DNA of 33,476 bases from Candidatus Omnitrophota bacterium. GTDB taxonomy: Bacteria; Omnitrophota; Gorgyraeia; 2-01-FULL-45-10. The stretch's first letter is position 1, and each line of letters starts with the position of its first letter. The notes under the pieces are model-generated. The model saw nothing but the letters and a program-made list of their open reading frames with translations. It was not told where the DNA came from and searched no databases. The DNA lies in the NCBI GenBank assembly GCA_020057115.1, contig JAGVGJ010000015.1:1-33476 (forward strand), read 5' to 3'. This document shows, in pieces, positions 7,655-17,563 of the stretch. Made by a program: the position numbers and the translations under genes.

Positions 7655-8905
7655 ATGGCAAAGAAGAAAGAGAATAAGATATATCTGATCGACGTCACTA
7701 ACAGGGATGGCGTGCAGACCGCAAGGCTGGGTCTGGCAAAACTGCAGAAGACGATGATAAACATGTACCTGAACGAGATGGGCGTGTCCCAGTCTGAGTT
7801 CGGTTTTCCCGTTACGCATCATGAGACCAACTATATAAATGCGAACCTTGAGCTTGCCAGGATGGGCGTTCTCCAGCCGATAAAGCTTAGCGGTTGGATA
7901 CGGGCGATCAGGCAGGATGTCGAGAAGGCCTGCAAGATGACAAGAGTCGAGAACCTCAACCTTTCTATCTCAACATCAGAGCAGATGATACGCGGCAAAT
8001 TCCAGGGCAAGTTCTCGAAGGACCAGGTAATAAAGGAGATGGTCGAAGCGGCCCAGACGGCCAGGAAGCTCGGGATAAAGATCCTCGGGGTCAATGCCGA
8101 AGACGCGTCCCGCACGGATATCGACTTCCTGATAAAATTCGCAAAGGCCGCTAAGAAGGCAGGCGCCGACAGGATCCGTTATTGCGATACGCTCGGATAC
8201 GACAGCCCATTCTCGATATATGAGAGGGTGAAGATGCTGGCCGAGACAGTGAAGATCCCGATAGAGCTTCATTGCCATAATGACCTCGGCATGGTCGTAG
8301 GATGTTCCATCGCGGGAGCGCAGGCAGCCATAGACGCGGGCGTTGATGCTTATATCAATACGACAGTTAACGGTATCGGCGAAAGGGCGGGCAACTGCGA
8401 CCTCGTGAGCGTCATACTCGCGATCAAGTATTCGAGCGGTTTGTCAGGGAAGTATTTATTGGATGAGCGCATCAAGCTTAACTGCGCATGGAAGATCGCG
8501 AAGTATGCTTCTTACGCTTTCGGGATACCGATACCCATAACCCAGCCCGGCGTTGGCTCCAATGCATTCGCCCACGAGTCAGGCATACATGCCGACGGCG
8601 CGCTAAAAGACAGGCGTAACTACGAACTTTATGATTTCGAGGAACTTGGAAGAGGCGAGCCCGAGATAATCGAGACAGGCAGGCAGATAACTACGGGCGA
8701 GTATAGCGGCATAAAAGGCTTCCGCAACGTCTATGACAAGCTGGAGGTCAAGTTCAAGGATGACAGGGAAGCCGCGAAGATATTGGAGCTTGTGAGATAC
8801 GCGAATGTCCACACCCAGCAGCCGCTGACTGAGGATGAACTCAAGTTCGTGGCAAAGTATCCGGATATCGCGCGCAAGATATTCACGATGTCTCCGCTTG
8901 CTTAA
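7655..8905 (+). CDS. Homocitrate synthase/isopropylmalate synthase-family enzyme (possible (Re)-citrate synthase)
   Basis: This is a DRE-TIM metallolyase that condenses acetyl-CoA with a 2-oxo acid. Seen motifs are NRDGVQT at the N-terminus (R17, D18 of the metal/catalytic site), the metal ligands H206 and H208 in HCHNDLG, GERAGNCDL at 242-250 and HESGIH at 307-312. The 416-residue length lacks the LeuA regulatory domain, so a leucine-biosynthetic LeuA is less likely. NifV-like homocitrate synthase and (Re)-citrate synthase share this architecture. No lysine, nitrogenase or leucine genes are nearby. A (Re)-citrate synthase role in an anaerobe is therefore possible but unproven. Confidence 0.8.
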   Translation: MAKKKENKIYLIDVTNRDGVQTARLGLAKLQKTMINMYLNEMGVSQSEFGFPVTHHETNYINANLELARMGVLQPIKLSGWIRAIRQDVEKACKMTRVENLNLSISTSEQMIRGKFQGKFSKDQVIKEMVEAAQTARKLGIKILGVNAEDASRTDIDFLIKFAKAAKKAGADRIRYCDTLGYDSPFSIYERVKMLAETVKIPIELHCHNDLGMVVGCSIAGAQAAIDAGVDAYINTTVNGIGERAGNCDLVSVILAIKYSSGLSGKYLLDERIKLNCAWKIAKYASYAFGIPIPITQPGVGSNAFAHESGIHADGALKDRRNYELYDFEELGRGEPEIIETGRQITTGEYSGIKGFRNVYDKLEVKFKDDREAAKILELVRYANVHTQQPLTEDELKFVAKYPDIARKIFTMSPLA

Positions 8906-8918
8906 TATAGAGGTGCAT

Positions 8919-10950
<2,032 letters not shown>

Positions 10951-10983
10951 AGATCTCTTCGTTGCTACTGAAGGCTGAATACA

Positions 10984-11691
10984 ATGAGTAATCCAGGCAG
11001 CGTTCCTCAGCACATCGCCATCATCATGGACGGTAACGGCCGCTGGGCCAAAAAGCGCTCTCTCCCCAAGATAATGGGCCATCTGGAAGGCACAAAGCGG
11101 GTTGACGAGATAACCGAAGCTGCCTCCGCGATGGGCATCAAGGTCCTTACCCTCTACACTTTTTCGACCGAGAACTGGAAGAGGCCCAAGGAGGAGATCG
11201 ACGCCCTCTTTAAGCTTCTGGACCAGAATCTTTCCGAGAAAGAATCGAAGTTCATCGATAACAACATCAGGTTCTCTGTCATAGGCAGGATAGACCGCCT
11301 GCCGGCATCCACTCAAGCGATGCTGAAAAAGGTTATCGGATCAACCAAAAATAATACAGGGATGATCCTTAATCTCGCCCTCAACTATGGCTCGAGGACA
11401 GAGATCGTGGACGCCCTCCGCGCCATTTCGGCGGATGTGAAGTCCGGCCGCCTTTCAGCGGATGAGATAGACGAGAAGAAGATATCCGGCTATCTCTATA
11501 CCAGAGACCTTCCCGATCCCGACCTCATGATAAGGACATCCGGCGAATATCGCTTATCGAACTTTCTTCTGTGGCAGCTTTCGTATTCCGAGATATATGT
11601 CGTAGATAAATTTTGGCCCGACTTCAAACCTAAGGACCTGGAAGATGCAGTGGCCGATTTCCAAAAGCGGGAGAGAAGGTATGGTGGATAA
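10984..11691 (+). CDS. uppS: UppS, undecaprenyl diphosphate synthase (cis-isoprenyltransferase)
   Basis: The enzyme builds the C55 lipid carrier used for peptidoglycan and O-antigen. The catalytic Asp16 is in IMDGNGRWAKK, followed by GHLEGTK. The C-terminal substrate block reads DLMIRTSGEYRLSNFLLWQLSYSE, where GE-RxSNFLLWQ is the family signature. The length of 235 is normal. The 3' end overlaps the next gene by 11 bases, marking a tight operon with cdsA, dxr and rseP. Confidence 0.96.
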   Translation: MSNPGSVPQHIAIIMDGNGRWAKKRSLPKIMGHLEGTKRVDEITEAASAMGIKVLTLYTFSTENWKRPKEEIDALFKLLDQNLSEKESKFIDNNIRFSVIGRIDRLPASTQAMLKKVIGSTKNNTGMILNLALNYGSRTEIVDALRAISADVKSGRLSADEIDEKKISGYLYTRDLPDPDLMIRTSGEYRLSNFLLWQLSYSEIYVVDKFWPDFKPKDLEDAVADFQKRERRYGG

Positions 11692-12505
11692 GTCTAGCCT
11701 CGCAAAGCGCGTCTGGAGCTCGTTTTTAATACTTTCGCTGGCCGGCCTCGTGGTATTCGTCTTCCCGAACTGGGTGTTCGCGATTTTGGCATCATCACTG
11801 ATCGGGTTTGCCCTCGCTGAGTTCTTCGGCATCGCCGAAAAGAAAGGGATATTCGTATATAAATATTTCGGCGTCATAACAGGCATGCTCGTCCCGATCA
11901 TCACGTATTTTCAGATGGGCATGGAAGGGTACTTCACCCTCGAGCCGTTCCTCATAATGATAGCCTGCTTGTTTCTCTTCGTCCTGCAGTTCACAAGGCG
12001 CGATACGTCCCAGGCGATAACCAGCATATCCGTGACCATGTTCGGGCTTCTTTATATAGCATGGCTGTTCTCATTTTTCGTGAAACTTAAGTTTTTGCCT
12101 GACGGCTCGCTTCTGGTGGCATTCCTCATACTCGTGACGAAGATAGGCGACGTGGGCGCGTATTTCGTCGGCGGTTCTATGGGAAAGCGCACGCTCATAC
12201 CGCGCATCAGCCCCAAGAAGACCGTGGAGGGCACCGTAGGCGGGCTCGTCTTAAGCCTCCTGGCCGCCCTATTAAGCAAGAGCTTCCTTCCGAAATTCCC
12301 CATGGGGCATCTTTTTACGCTGGGTATCCTTCTTGGCATACTTGGGCAGGTCGGAGACCTTGCCGAATCTGTGTTGAAGAGAGATTCCGGGGTCAAAGAC
12401 TCAGGCGCCAACATGCCCGGCTTCGGAGGCGTCCTCGACATGATCGACAGCCTCATATTCACCGTCCCGATATTCTATTTCTACGTAGTGGTGTTGATGA
12501 AATGA
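11681..12505 (+). CDS. cdsA: CdsA, phosphatidate cytidylyltransferase
   Basis: CdsA makes CDP-diacylglycerol, the precursor of membrane phospholipids. The protein is an integral membrane one with about eight hydrophobic segments. The C-terminal signature is present in variant form: SVLKRDSGVKDSGANMPGFGGVLDMIDS, with PGFGG in place of the usual PGHGG and DMIDS in place of DRxDS. The ATG at 11681 is preceded by GAGAGAAGG and gives a normal 274-residue protein. An upstream in-frame ATG at 11645 would only add residues lying inside uppS. The stop overlaps the dxr start (ATGA). Confidence 0.93.
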   Translation: MVDKSSLAKRVWSSFLILSLAGLVVFVFPNWVFAILASSLIGFALAEFFGIAEKKGIFVYKYFGVITGMLVPIITYFQMGMEGYFTLEPFLIMIACLFLFVLQFTRRDTSQAITSISVTMFGLLYIAWLFSFFVKLKFLPDGSLLVAFLILVTKIGDVGAYFVGGSMGKRTLIPRISPKKTVEGTVGGLVLSLLAALLSKSFLPKFPMGHLFTLGILLGILGQVGDLAESVLKRDSGVKDSGANMPGFGGVLDMIDSLIFTVPIFYFYVVVLMK

Positions 12506-13659
12506 CCCAGAGACTCGCGATACTAGGCTCCACAGGCTCCATAGGCGTAAATGCGCTTGATGTCGTCTCCAGGCTTCCGAAGGGATCGTTCCGCATTACC
12601 GCGCTGTCCGCGGATTCTAACATAAAGCTTCTCGCCGAACAGGCCAGAAGGTTCAGGCCCAAGATCGTATCCGTAGGATCCGAAGAGCTTGCCGTGAAGA
12701 TAAAACGGCTTTTGCCTTCGGGCATAAAAATTTCCGTGAATCGGGAGGGCTTATGCGAGACAGTTTCAAGAAGCGATGTTGATATCGTCCTCTTCGCCAT
12801 AAGCGGAAGCTCGTGCCTCGAGCCTCTGGTCAAAGCAATAAAAAATAAAAAGCGGATAGCGCTCGCCAATAAGGAGTCGCTCGTATCGGGAGGGGCGGTC
12901 GTCATGAAGCTCGCCCGGAAGAACGGCGTTCGGATGATCCCGATCGACAGCGAGCATAGCGCGATATTCCAGTGCCTGGACGGAAAGAGGGCCCTTGCGA
13001 GGAAGATATATCTCACCGGTTCCGGCGGGCCGCTCCTGGATATCCCCAAGAAGAGGTTCGACACCATGCCGCAGGAAGCCATATTGAACCATCCCAAGTG
13101 GAGGATGGGCAGGAAGATAACCGTAGATTCCGCAACTATGATGAACAAGGGGCTCGAGATCATAGAGGCGAAGTGGTTATTCGAGGCTTGCGAAAGCTCG
13201 ATAGAGGTGCTGGTCCATCCGGAGGCGATAGTCCACTCGATGGTCGAGTTCGTTGACGGGAGCATTATCGCGCAGCTCGGCGTGCCGGATATGCGCATAC
13301 CGATACAGTATGCGCTCACATATCCCTCAAGGATCGCGACGCGCATGCCGCGGCTCGACTTCTCGGTTACGACGAGCCTTTCGTTCCGGTCTCCCGACAT
13401 AGACAAGTTCCCGTGCCTGGGCTTGGCGCGCGAAGCGCTGAAGAAAGGATCCACGCATCCGGCGGTCCTCAATGCCGCGGATGAAGAGGCTGTCAGATGT
13501 TACCTCGAAGGGGGGATAAGATTTACTGCGATACCGAAGATAATAGAGAAGGTCCTCGGGCGGCACAGGAGCCCGAAGGCAGGTTCCTTGTCACTTGATA
13601 ATATAACTGAAGCAGAAGAGTGGGCAAAAGAGGAGGCTAGATCACTTTGCTATCATTAA
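12502..13659 (+). CDS. dxr: Dxr, 1-deoxy-D-xylulose-5-phosphate reductoisomerase
   Basis: Dxr catalyses the NADPH-dependent, committed step of the MEP isoprenoid pathway. The N-terminal NADPH loop is LGSTGSIG. Metal and substrate residues fall in ANKESLV and PIDSEHSAIFQCL (about 130-155), GSGGPL and NHPKWRMGRKITVDSATMMNKGLE (about 195-218), and VHPEAIVHSMVEF. The length of 385 is full. The start overlaps the cdsA stop as ATGA, and the 3' end overlaps rseP, so expression is tightly linked. ispG of the same pathway lies one gene further on. Confidence 0.97.
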   Translation: MTQRLAILGSTGSIGVNALDVVSRLPKGSFRITALSADSNIKLLAEQARRFRPKIVSVGSEELAVKIKRLLPSGIKISVNREGLCETVSRSDVDIVLFAISGSSCLEPLVKAIKNKKRIALANKESLVSGGAVVMKLARKNGVRMIPIDSEHSAIFQCLDGKRALARKIYLTGSGGPLLDIPKKRFDTMPQEAILNHPKWRMGRKITVDSATMMNKGLEIIEAKWLFEACESSIEVLVHPEAIVHSMVEFVDGSIIAQLGVPDMRIPIQYALTYPSRIATRMPRLDFSVTTSLSFRSPDIDKFPCLGLAREALKKGSTHPAVLNAADEEAVRCYLEGGIRFTAIPKIIEKVLGRHRSPKAGSLSLDNITEAEEWAKEEARSLCYH

Positions 13660-14732
13660 TCTATTTTATTTTCGTACTTAGCATACTGGTGCTGATACAC
13701 GAATTCGGACATTTCATAGCCGCCAAGCGGCTCGGCGTCCGAGTTGAGAAGTTCTCTTTCGGTTTCGGCCCTAAGATATTCTCGGTGAAGCGAGGCGAGA
13801 CGGAGTATCTGTTGTCAGCCATCCCGCTCGGAGGATACGTGAAGATGTCCGGCGACGAGCCCGGCGAAACACTTCACAACAAAAGCCACGAATTCCTTTC
13901 GCGCTCTGTAGGGGACCGTTTCAAGATCATATTCGCAGGGCCCCTGTTCAACTATATCCTCGCTTTCCTTATATTCTCCTTCATATTCATGTTCGGAAGC
14001 CCCACTCTAACTACCGAGGTGGGCAACCTCCTTAAAGACTATCCTGCGCAAGCCGCGGGCGTCAAGGTGGGAGACAAGATCATAGCTGTCGACGGAGTGG
14101 CCGTGAAATATTGGGAGGATATGACCGCCATAATACATAAGCATACGGAAGGATCGATAAAGCTATCCATGGTACGCGCTGGCAGCCCTATAGAGATCGA
14201 AATAAAGCCGACAGTCCGCGAGACCAAGGATATATTCGGAAAGAAGGTCTCGATAGCCCTTGTCGGCATAGCGCCTTCCCAGAGGATAGAGAATGTCAAA
14301 TACGGTTTCTTCAAATCATTCTGGATGGGGCTCAGGAAGGTCGTGGACCTCACCGTCATAACATACAAGGCCTTGTGGGCGATATTTACCGGGCAGATGT
14401 CTGTCAAAGAGTCTATGACAGGCCCGATAGGGATATTCGTGATAACAGGCCAGGCCGCGAAGATGGGGCTCATCTACATATTCCACCTCATGGCGCTATT
14501 GAGCGCTTCGCTTGCGATATTCAACCTCCTGCCGCTGCCGATACTGGACGGAGGGCACATATTGTTCCTCGCAATAGAGAAGATAAGGCGTAAGCCCCTT
14601 TCGATGAAGGCGCAGGAAGCTGTCGCCAATTTAGGCGTAGCATTCCTTATACTTCTCACGGTATTCATATTCTATAATGATATCATCAAGTTCGGCATCG
14701 TGGAGAAGGTGACAGGGGTATTCAAGAAATAA
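13647..14732 (+). CDS. rseP: RseP-type site-2 (intramembrane zinc) protease
   Basis: Members cut membrane-bound anti-sigma factors and remnant signal peptides. The zinc motif HEFGH is at residues 18-22 in the first transmembrane segment. A PDZ domain covers about 115-190 (DKIIAVDGVAV). The second active-site block near the C-terminus reads LLPLPILDGGHILF, the family's NxxPxPxLDGG signature. There are about four membrane segments in 361 residues. The start is a TTG, supported by AGAGGAGG about ten bases upstream and by the good fit of the first membrane helix. It overlaps dxr by 13 bases. Confidence 0.94.
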   Translation: MLSLIYFIFVLSILVLIHEFGHFIAAKRLGVRVEKFSFGFGPKIFSVKRGETEYLLSAIPLGGYVKMSGDEPGETLHNKSHEFLSRSVGDRFKIIFAGPLFNYILAFLIFSFIFMFGSPTLTTEVGNLLKDYPAQAAGVKVGDKIIAVDGVAVKYWEDMTAIIHKHTEGSIKLSMVRAGSPIEIEIKPTVRETKDIFGKKVSIALVGIAPSQRIENVKYGFFKSFWMGLRKVVDLTVITYKALWAIFTGQMSVKESMTGPIGIFVITGQAAKMGLIYIFHLMALLSASLAIFNLLPLPILDGGHILFLAIEKIRRKPLSMKAQEAVANLGVAFLILLTVFIFYNDIIKFGIVEKVTGVFKK

Positions 14733-14733
14733 T

Positions 14734-15801
14734 ATGATAAAGCGCAAGAATACAAGACAGATCAGGGTAGGAAAGGCGAGGATAGGGGGCCCGGCACCCG
14801 TCTCGATACAGTCGATGACGAATACAGACACTTCCGATACCCGCTCGACCATAGCCCAGATCAAGAACCTTGAGAAGGCCGGCTGCGAGATCATAAGGGT
14901 AGCCGTAAAGAGTTTTGACGATGCCGCGGCCGTGTATGATATAAAGAGAAACATAAATATACCGCTCGTCTGCGACATACACTTTAATCATCTTCTCGCC
15001 TTGGAGTGCATAAAGAATGGCGCTGATAAGATACGCCTTAATCCCGGCAATATAAGAAAAAGAGAGCATATTGCGCTTGTTGTAAAGGCGGCGAAGAGGG
15101 CGGGGATACCTATCAGGATAGGTGTAAACTCGGGGTCGGTGGCAGGGGCAAGGGTCCAGGGTCCGGGGTCCAGGAAAAAACTGGCGAGCGAGCTTGTGAA
15201 GGCAGCTATGGGCTACATCAAGTTCTTTGAAGAGCTAAAGTTCCGTGATATAATTATCTCGCTCAAGGCCTCTGATGTCGCGGCTACGATCGAGGCCTAC
15301 AGGAAGATGTCCGAGGCTTGCGATTATCCGCTTCATCTGGGCGTGACTGCCGCAGGGCCTTATGATACGGGGGTCGTGAAGTCTTCCATAGGAATAGGGT
15401 CGCTACTCATGGACGGGATAGGCGACACGATCCGCGTGTCGCTGACATCGGATCCGGTGAACGAGATCCATGTAGGAAAAAAGATATTAAGCGCTCTCGG
15501 CATACGAAGATTCGGACCCGAGATAATATCATGCCCGACGTGCGGAAGATGCCAGGTGGATCTAATAAAGCTCGTAGAAGAGCTGGAGAAAAGGGTCCAG
15601 GGTCCAGGGTCCAGGGTCCAGAATTTAAAGATTGCCATGATGGGATGTGAAGTCAATGGACCAGGTGAGGCGGCTGAAGCAGATATAGGTATCGCATTCG
15701 GAAAAGATTCAGGAGTATTATTTAAGAACGGGAAGATAATAAAGAAGATAGCAGCAAAAAACGCAATTAAAGAGATATTAAAGCAGATAAACACGATTTA
15801 G
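14734..15801 (+). CDS. ispG: IspG (GcpE), 4-hydroxy-3-methylbut-2-enyl diphosphate synthase, with repeat-derived insertions
   Basis: IspG is the 4Fe-4S enzyme of the penultimate MEP step. The TIM-barrel start has SIQSMTNTDT. The C-terminal cluster domain shows SCPTCGRCQVDL and MMGCEVNGPGEA, giving the conserved cysteines. The length of 355 fits the short bacterial form. Two stretches are unusual: RVQGPGSR (about residues 139-146) and EKRVQGPGSRVQN (about 286-297). Both are encoded by tandem GGGTCCA units and sit in surface loops of the expected fold, the second between the cluster cysteines. The frame is intact, so function is probably kept. The gene begins one base after rseP. Confidence 0.94.
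   Translation: MIKRKNTRQIRVGKARIGGPAPVSIQSMTNTDTSDTRSTIAQIKNLEKAGCEIIRVAVKSFDDAAAVYDIKRNINIPLVCDIHFNHLLALECIKNGADKIRLNPGNIRKREHIALVVKAAKRAGIPIRIGVNSGSVAGARVQGPGSRKKLASELVKAAMGYIKFFEELKFRDIIISLKASDVAATIEAYRKMSEACDYPLHLGVTAAGPYDTGVVKSSIGIGSLLMDGIGDTIRVSLTSDPVNEIHVGKKILSALGIRRFGPEIISCPTCGRCQVDLIKLVEELEKRVQGPGSRVQNLKIAMMGCEVNGPGEAAEADIGIAFGKDSGVLFKNGKIIKKIAAKNAIKEILKQINTI
15152..15172 (+). repeat. GGGTCCA heptamer array (3 units) inside ispG
   Basis: Three tandem 7-base units read GGGTCCA, GGGTCCG, GGGTCCA. Because 21 bases are 7 codons, the frame is kept and the translation is part of RVQGPGSR. The same unit recurs at 15593-15620 and around 16531-16613. Confidence 0.85.
15593..15620 (+). repeat. 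GGGTCCA heptamer array (4 units) inside ispG
   Basis: Four perfect tandem GGGTCCA units are followed by GAATTT. The translation includes RVQGPGSRVQ. The array lies in the linker between the two cysteine-bearing motifs of the iron-sulfur domain. Confidence 0.9.
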
Positions 15802-15811
15802 AGAGAATCTC

Positions 15812-17563
15812 ATGCGCTGGACAAATGCACTGATCCCTACGCTTAAAGAAGACCCGCAGGACGCGGAAGTCATAAGCCATAAGCTTATGGTCCGCGGTGG
15901 GTTCATTAGAAAGCTCTTTTCGGGAGCGTATTCATACCTTCCCCTGGGGCTCAGGGTCCTGCATAAGATCCAGGCTATCATAAGAGAAGAGATGAATGCA
16001 GCCGGCGCGCAGGAAGTGCTTCTTCCGGCCATACATCCTCCGGACCTGTGGAAACAGACGGGCCGCTATGATGTCCTCGGAGATGTGCTTATAAAATTTA
16101 AGGACAGGCATGGCCGCGAGCTGGTGCTTGGCCCTACCCACGAAGAGATCATAACAGACCTTGTGGCCAATAACGTGAAGTCATATAAGAATCTTCCGCT
16201 CACCCTCTACCAGATCCAGACAAAGTTCAGGGACGAGCCGAGGCCCCGTTTCGGAGTGATGAGGACCTCGGAGTTCATCATGAAAGATGCGTATAGCTTC
16301 GACTGCGATGCCGATGGCCTTGAGAAGAGCTATGAGAAGATGTATAAAGCCTACTGCAGGATATTTTCAAGGTGCGCCCTTCCGTATATCCCCGTAATGG
16401 CTGACCCCGGCATGATGGGCGGTAATGTCTCCCATGAGTTCATGGTGCCTTCAGAGGCGGGTGAGGATCTCATTGTCACTTGTGAAAAATGCGGGTATGC
16501 GGCTAGCACGCAGATCGCTAAATGCGTGGAGGGGCCAGGGTCCAGGGTCTCCCGCCCGTCCGACATCGAGGGGCGGGACAGGCAGGGTCCAGAAGAAAAA
16601 CTGCCGATCAAAGAAGTGAACACGCCCAATACGACCACCATCGAGAAAGTTGCGGAGCTTCTCAAGATTCCTCAGACAAAACTGATAAAGACCCTCATCT
16701 ATAAAGCTGACGGTGCCCCTGTCGCGCTCCTTATAAGGGGAGACCATGAAGCGAATGACGTTAAACTCAAGAATTATCTTAAGGCAGGCGTTCTGGAGCT
16801 TGCCGATGAAGACACGATAAAGCAGGTGACCGGAGCGCCGGTAGGTTTTTCAGGGCCCGTAGGGCTTAAAGGCTTAAAGATCATTGCCGACAACAGCGTC
16901 CAGGGCATTACAAATGCCGCTACAGGCGCGAACAAGAAAGATATGCATTTCGTAAATGTTAATATGCCAAGGGATTTCCAGATCCCTGAGTTCGGGGACT
17001 TCAGGGTCATCACAAAAGATGATAAATGCCCTTCTTGCGGGGTCGCTATACAGATCAAACGCTCCATAGAGGTCGGCCATACATTCAAGCTCGGGATGAA
17101 ATACTCCGAATCGCTCAACGCAAGGTTCCTTGACAAGGACGGAAAAGAGAAGGTCGCGATAATGGGCTGTTACGGGATAGGCGTCAACCGCATAGCCTCG
17201 ACCCTCATAGAGACGTCGAATGACCAGAACGGGATAATATGGCCGCTTTCGATAGCTCCCTACGAGGTGGTCATAATAGGCCTTAATATGGATGACGCGA
17301 AGGTGAAAGAACTGTCCGAGGGCGCGTATAAGGCGCTTACAGATTCAGGGTTCGACGTATTGTTCGACGACAGGGCGGAGTCCGCAGGCATAAAGTTCAA
17401 GGATGTGGACCTTGTTGGCATCCCGATAAAGGTCGTGGTCGGCGCTAAGAACGCGAAGAATGACATTGTCGAAGTGAAGCTTCGCAAAGACGGCAAGGTG
17501 GAGCTTGTCAAGATAGGCGAGCTTGCATCCTACCTTACTAAGCTCAAGGCTAGTCTAAAGTAA
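15812..17563 (+). CDS. proS: ProS, prolyl-tRNA synthetase (bacterial type with editing domain)
   Basis: ProS charges tRNA-Pro. The class II core shows motif 2 (FRDEPRPRFGVMRTSEFIMKDAYSFD) near residues 138-165 and motif 3 (GCYGIGVNRI) near 452. Between them lies a YbaK-like editing insertion (about 270-395, with LLIRGDHEANDVKLKN), which marks the bacterial form. The C-terminal anticodon-binding domain covers about 480-583. An unusual segment at about residues 238-267 (EGPGSRVSRPSDIEGRDR and neighbours), at the junction before the editing domain, is encoded by GGGTCCA-like repeats with a palindromic core. The frame is intact. The 3' end overlaps the convergent phosphorylase gene by 14 bases. 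Confidence 0.95.
   Translation: MRWTNALIPTLKEDPQDAEVISHKLMVRGGFIRKLFSGAYSYLPLGLRVLHKIQAIIREEMNAAGAQEVLLPAIHPPDLWKQTGRYDVLGDVLIKFKDRHGRELVLGPTHEEIITDLVANNVKSYKNLPLTLYQIQTKFRDEPRPRFGVMRTSEFIMKDAYSFDCDADGLEKSYEKMYKAYCRIFSRCALPYIPVMADPGMMGGNVSHEFMVPSEAGEDLIVTCEKCGYAASTQIAKCVEGPGSRVSRPSDIEGRDRQGPEEKLPIKEVNTPNTTTIEKVAELLKIPQTKLIKTLIYKADGAPVALLIRGDHEANDVKLKNYLKAGVLELADEDTIKQVTGAPVGFSGPVGLKGLKIIADNSVQGITNAATGANKKDMHFVNVNMPRDFQIPEFGDFRVITKDDKCPSCGVAIQIKRSIEVGHTFKLGMKYSESLNARFLDKDGKEKVAIMGCYGIGVNRIASTLIETSNDQNGIIWPLSIAPYEVVIIGLNMDDAKVKELSEGAYKALTDSGFDVLFDDRAESAGIKFKDVDLVGIPIKVVVGAKNAKNDIVEVKLRKDGKVELVKIGELASYLTKLKASLK
16531..16612 (+). repeat. GGGTCCA-flanked palindromic insertion inside proS
   Basis: Left flank: GGGGCCA, GGGTCCA and a partial GGGTCT unit (16531-16550). 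Core: the inverted pair CCCGCCC (16551-16557) and GGGCGGG (16571-16577) around a 13-base loop. Right flank: another GGGTCCA (16584-16590). The whole segment is translated in frame and has no counterpart in a standard ProS between the core and the editing domain. It looks like a small palindromic repeat carried in or bounded by the heptamer. The exact right border is uncertain. Confidence 0.7.

Noticed and set aside
8835-8918. Upstream start for the secreted proline-rich protein
   Set aside because: It would put 28 residues before the signal peptide and overlap the previous gene, while the ATG at 8919 has a ribosome-binding site.
12459-13472. Open frame of 337 codons on the minus strand
   Set aside because: It covers the well-supported dxr gene on the other strand and shows Ser-rich shadow composition.
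15152-16612. CRISPR or spacer-repeat array
   Set aside because: Units are 7 bases long, contiguous and inside intact coding frames, with no spacers.
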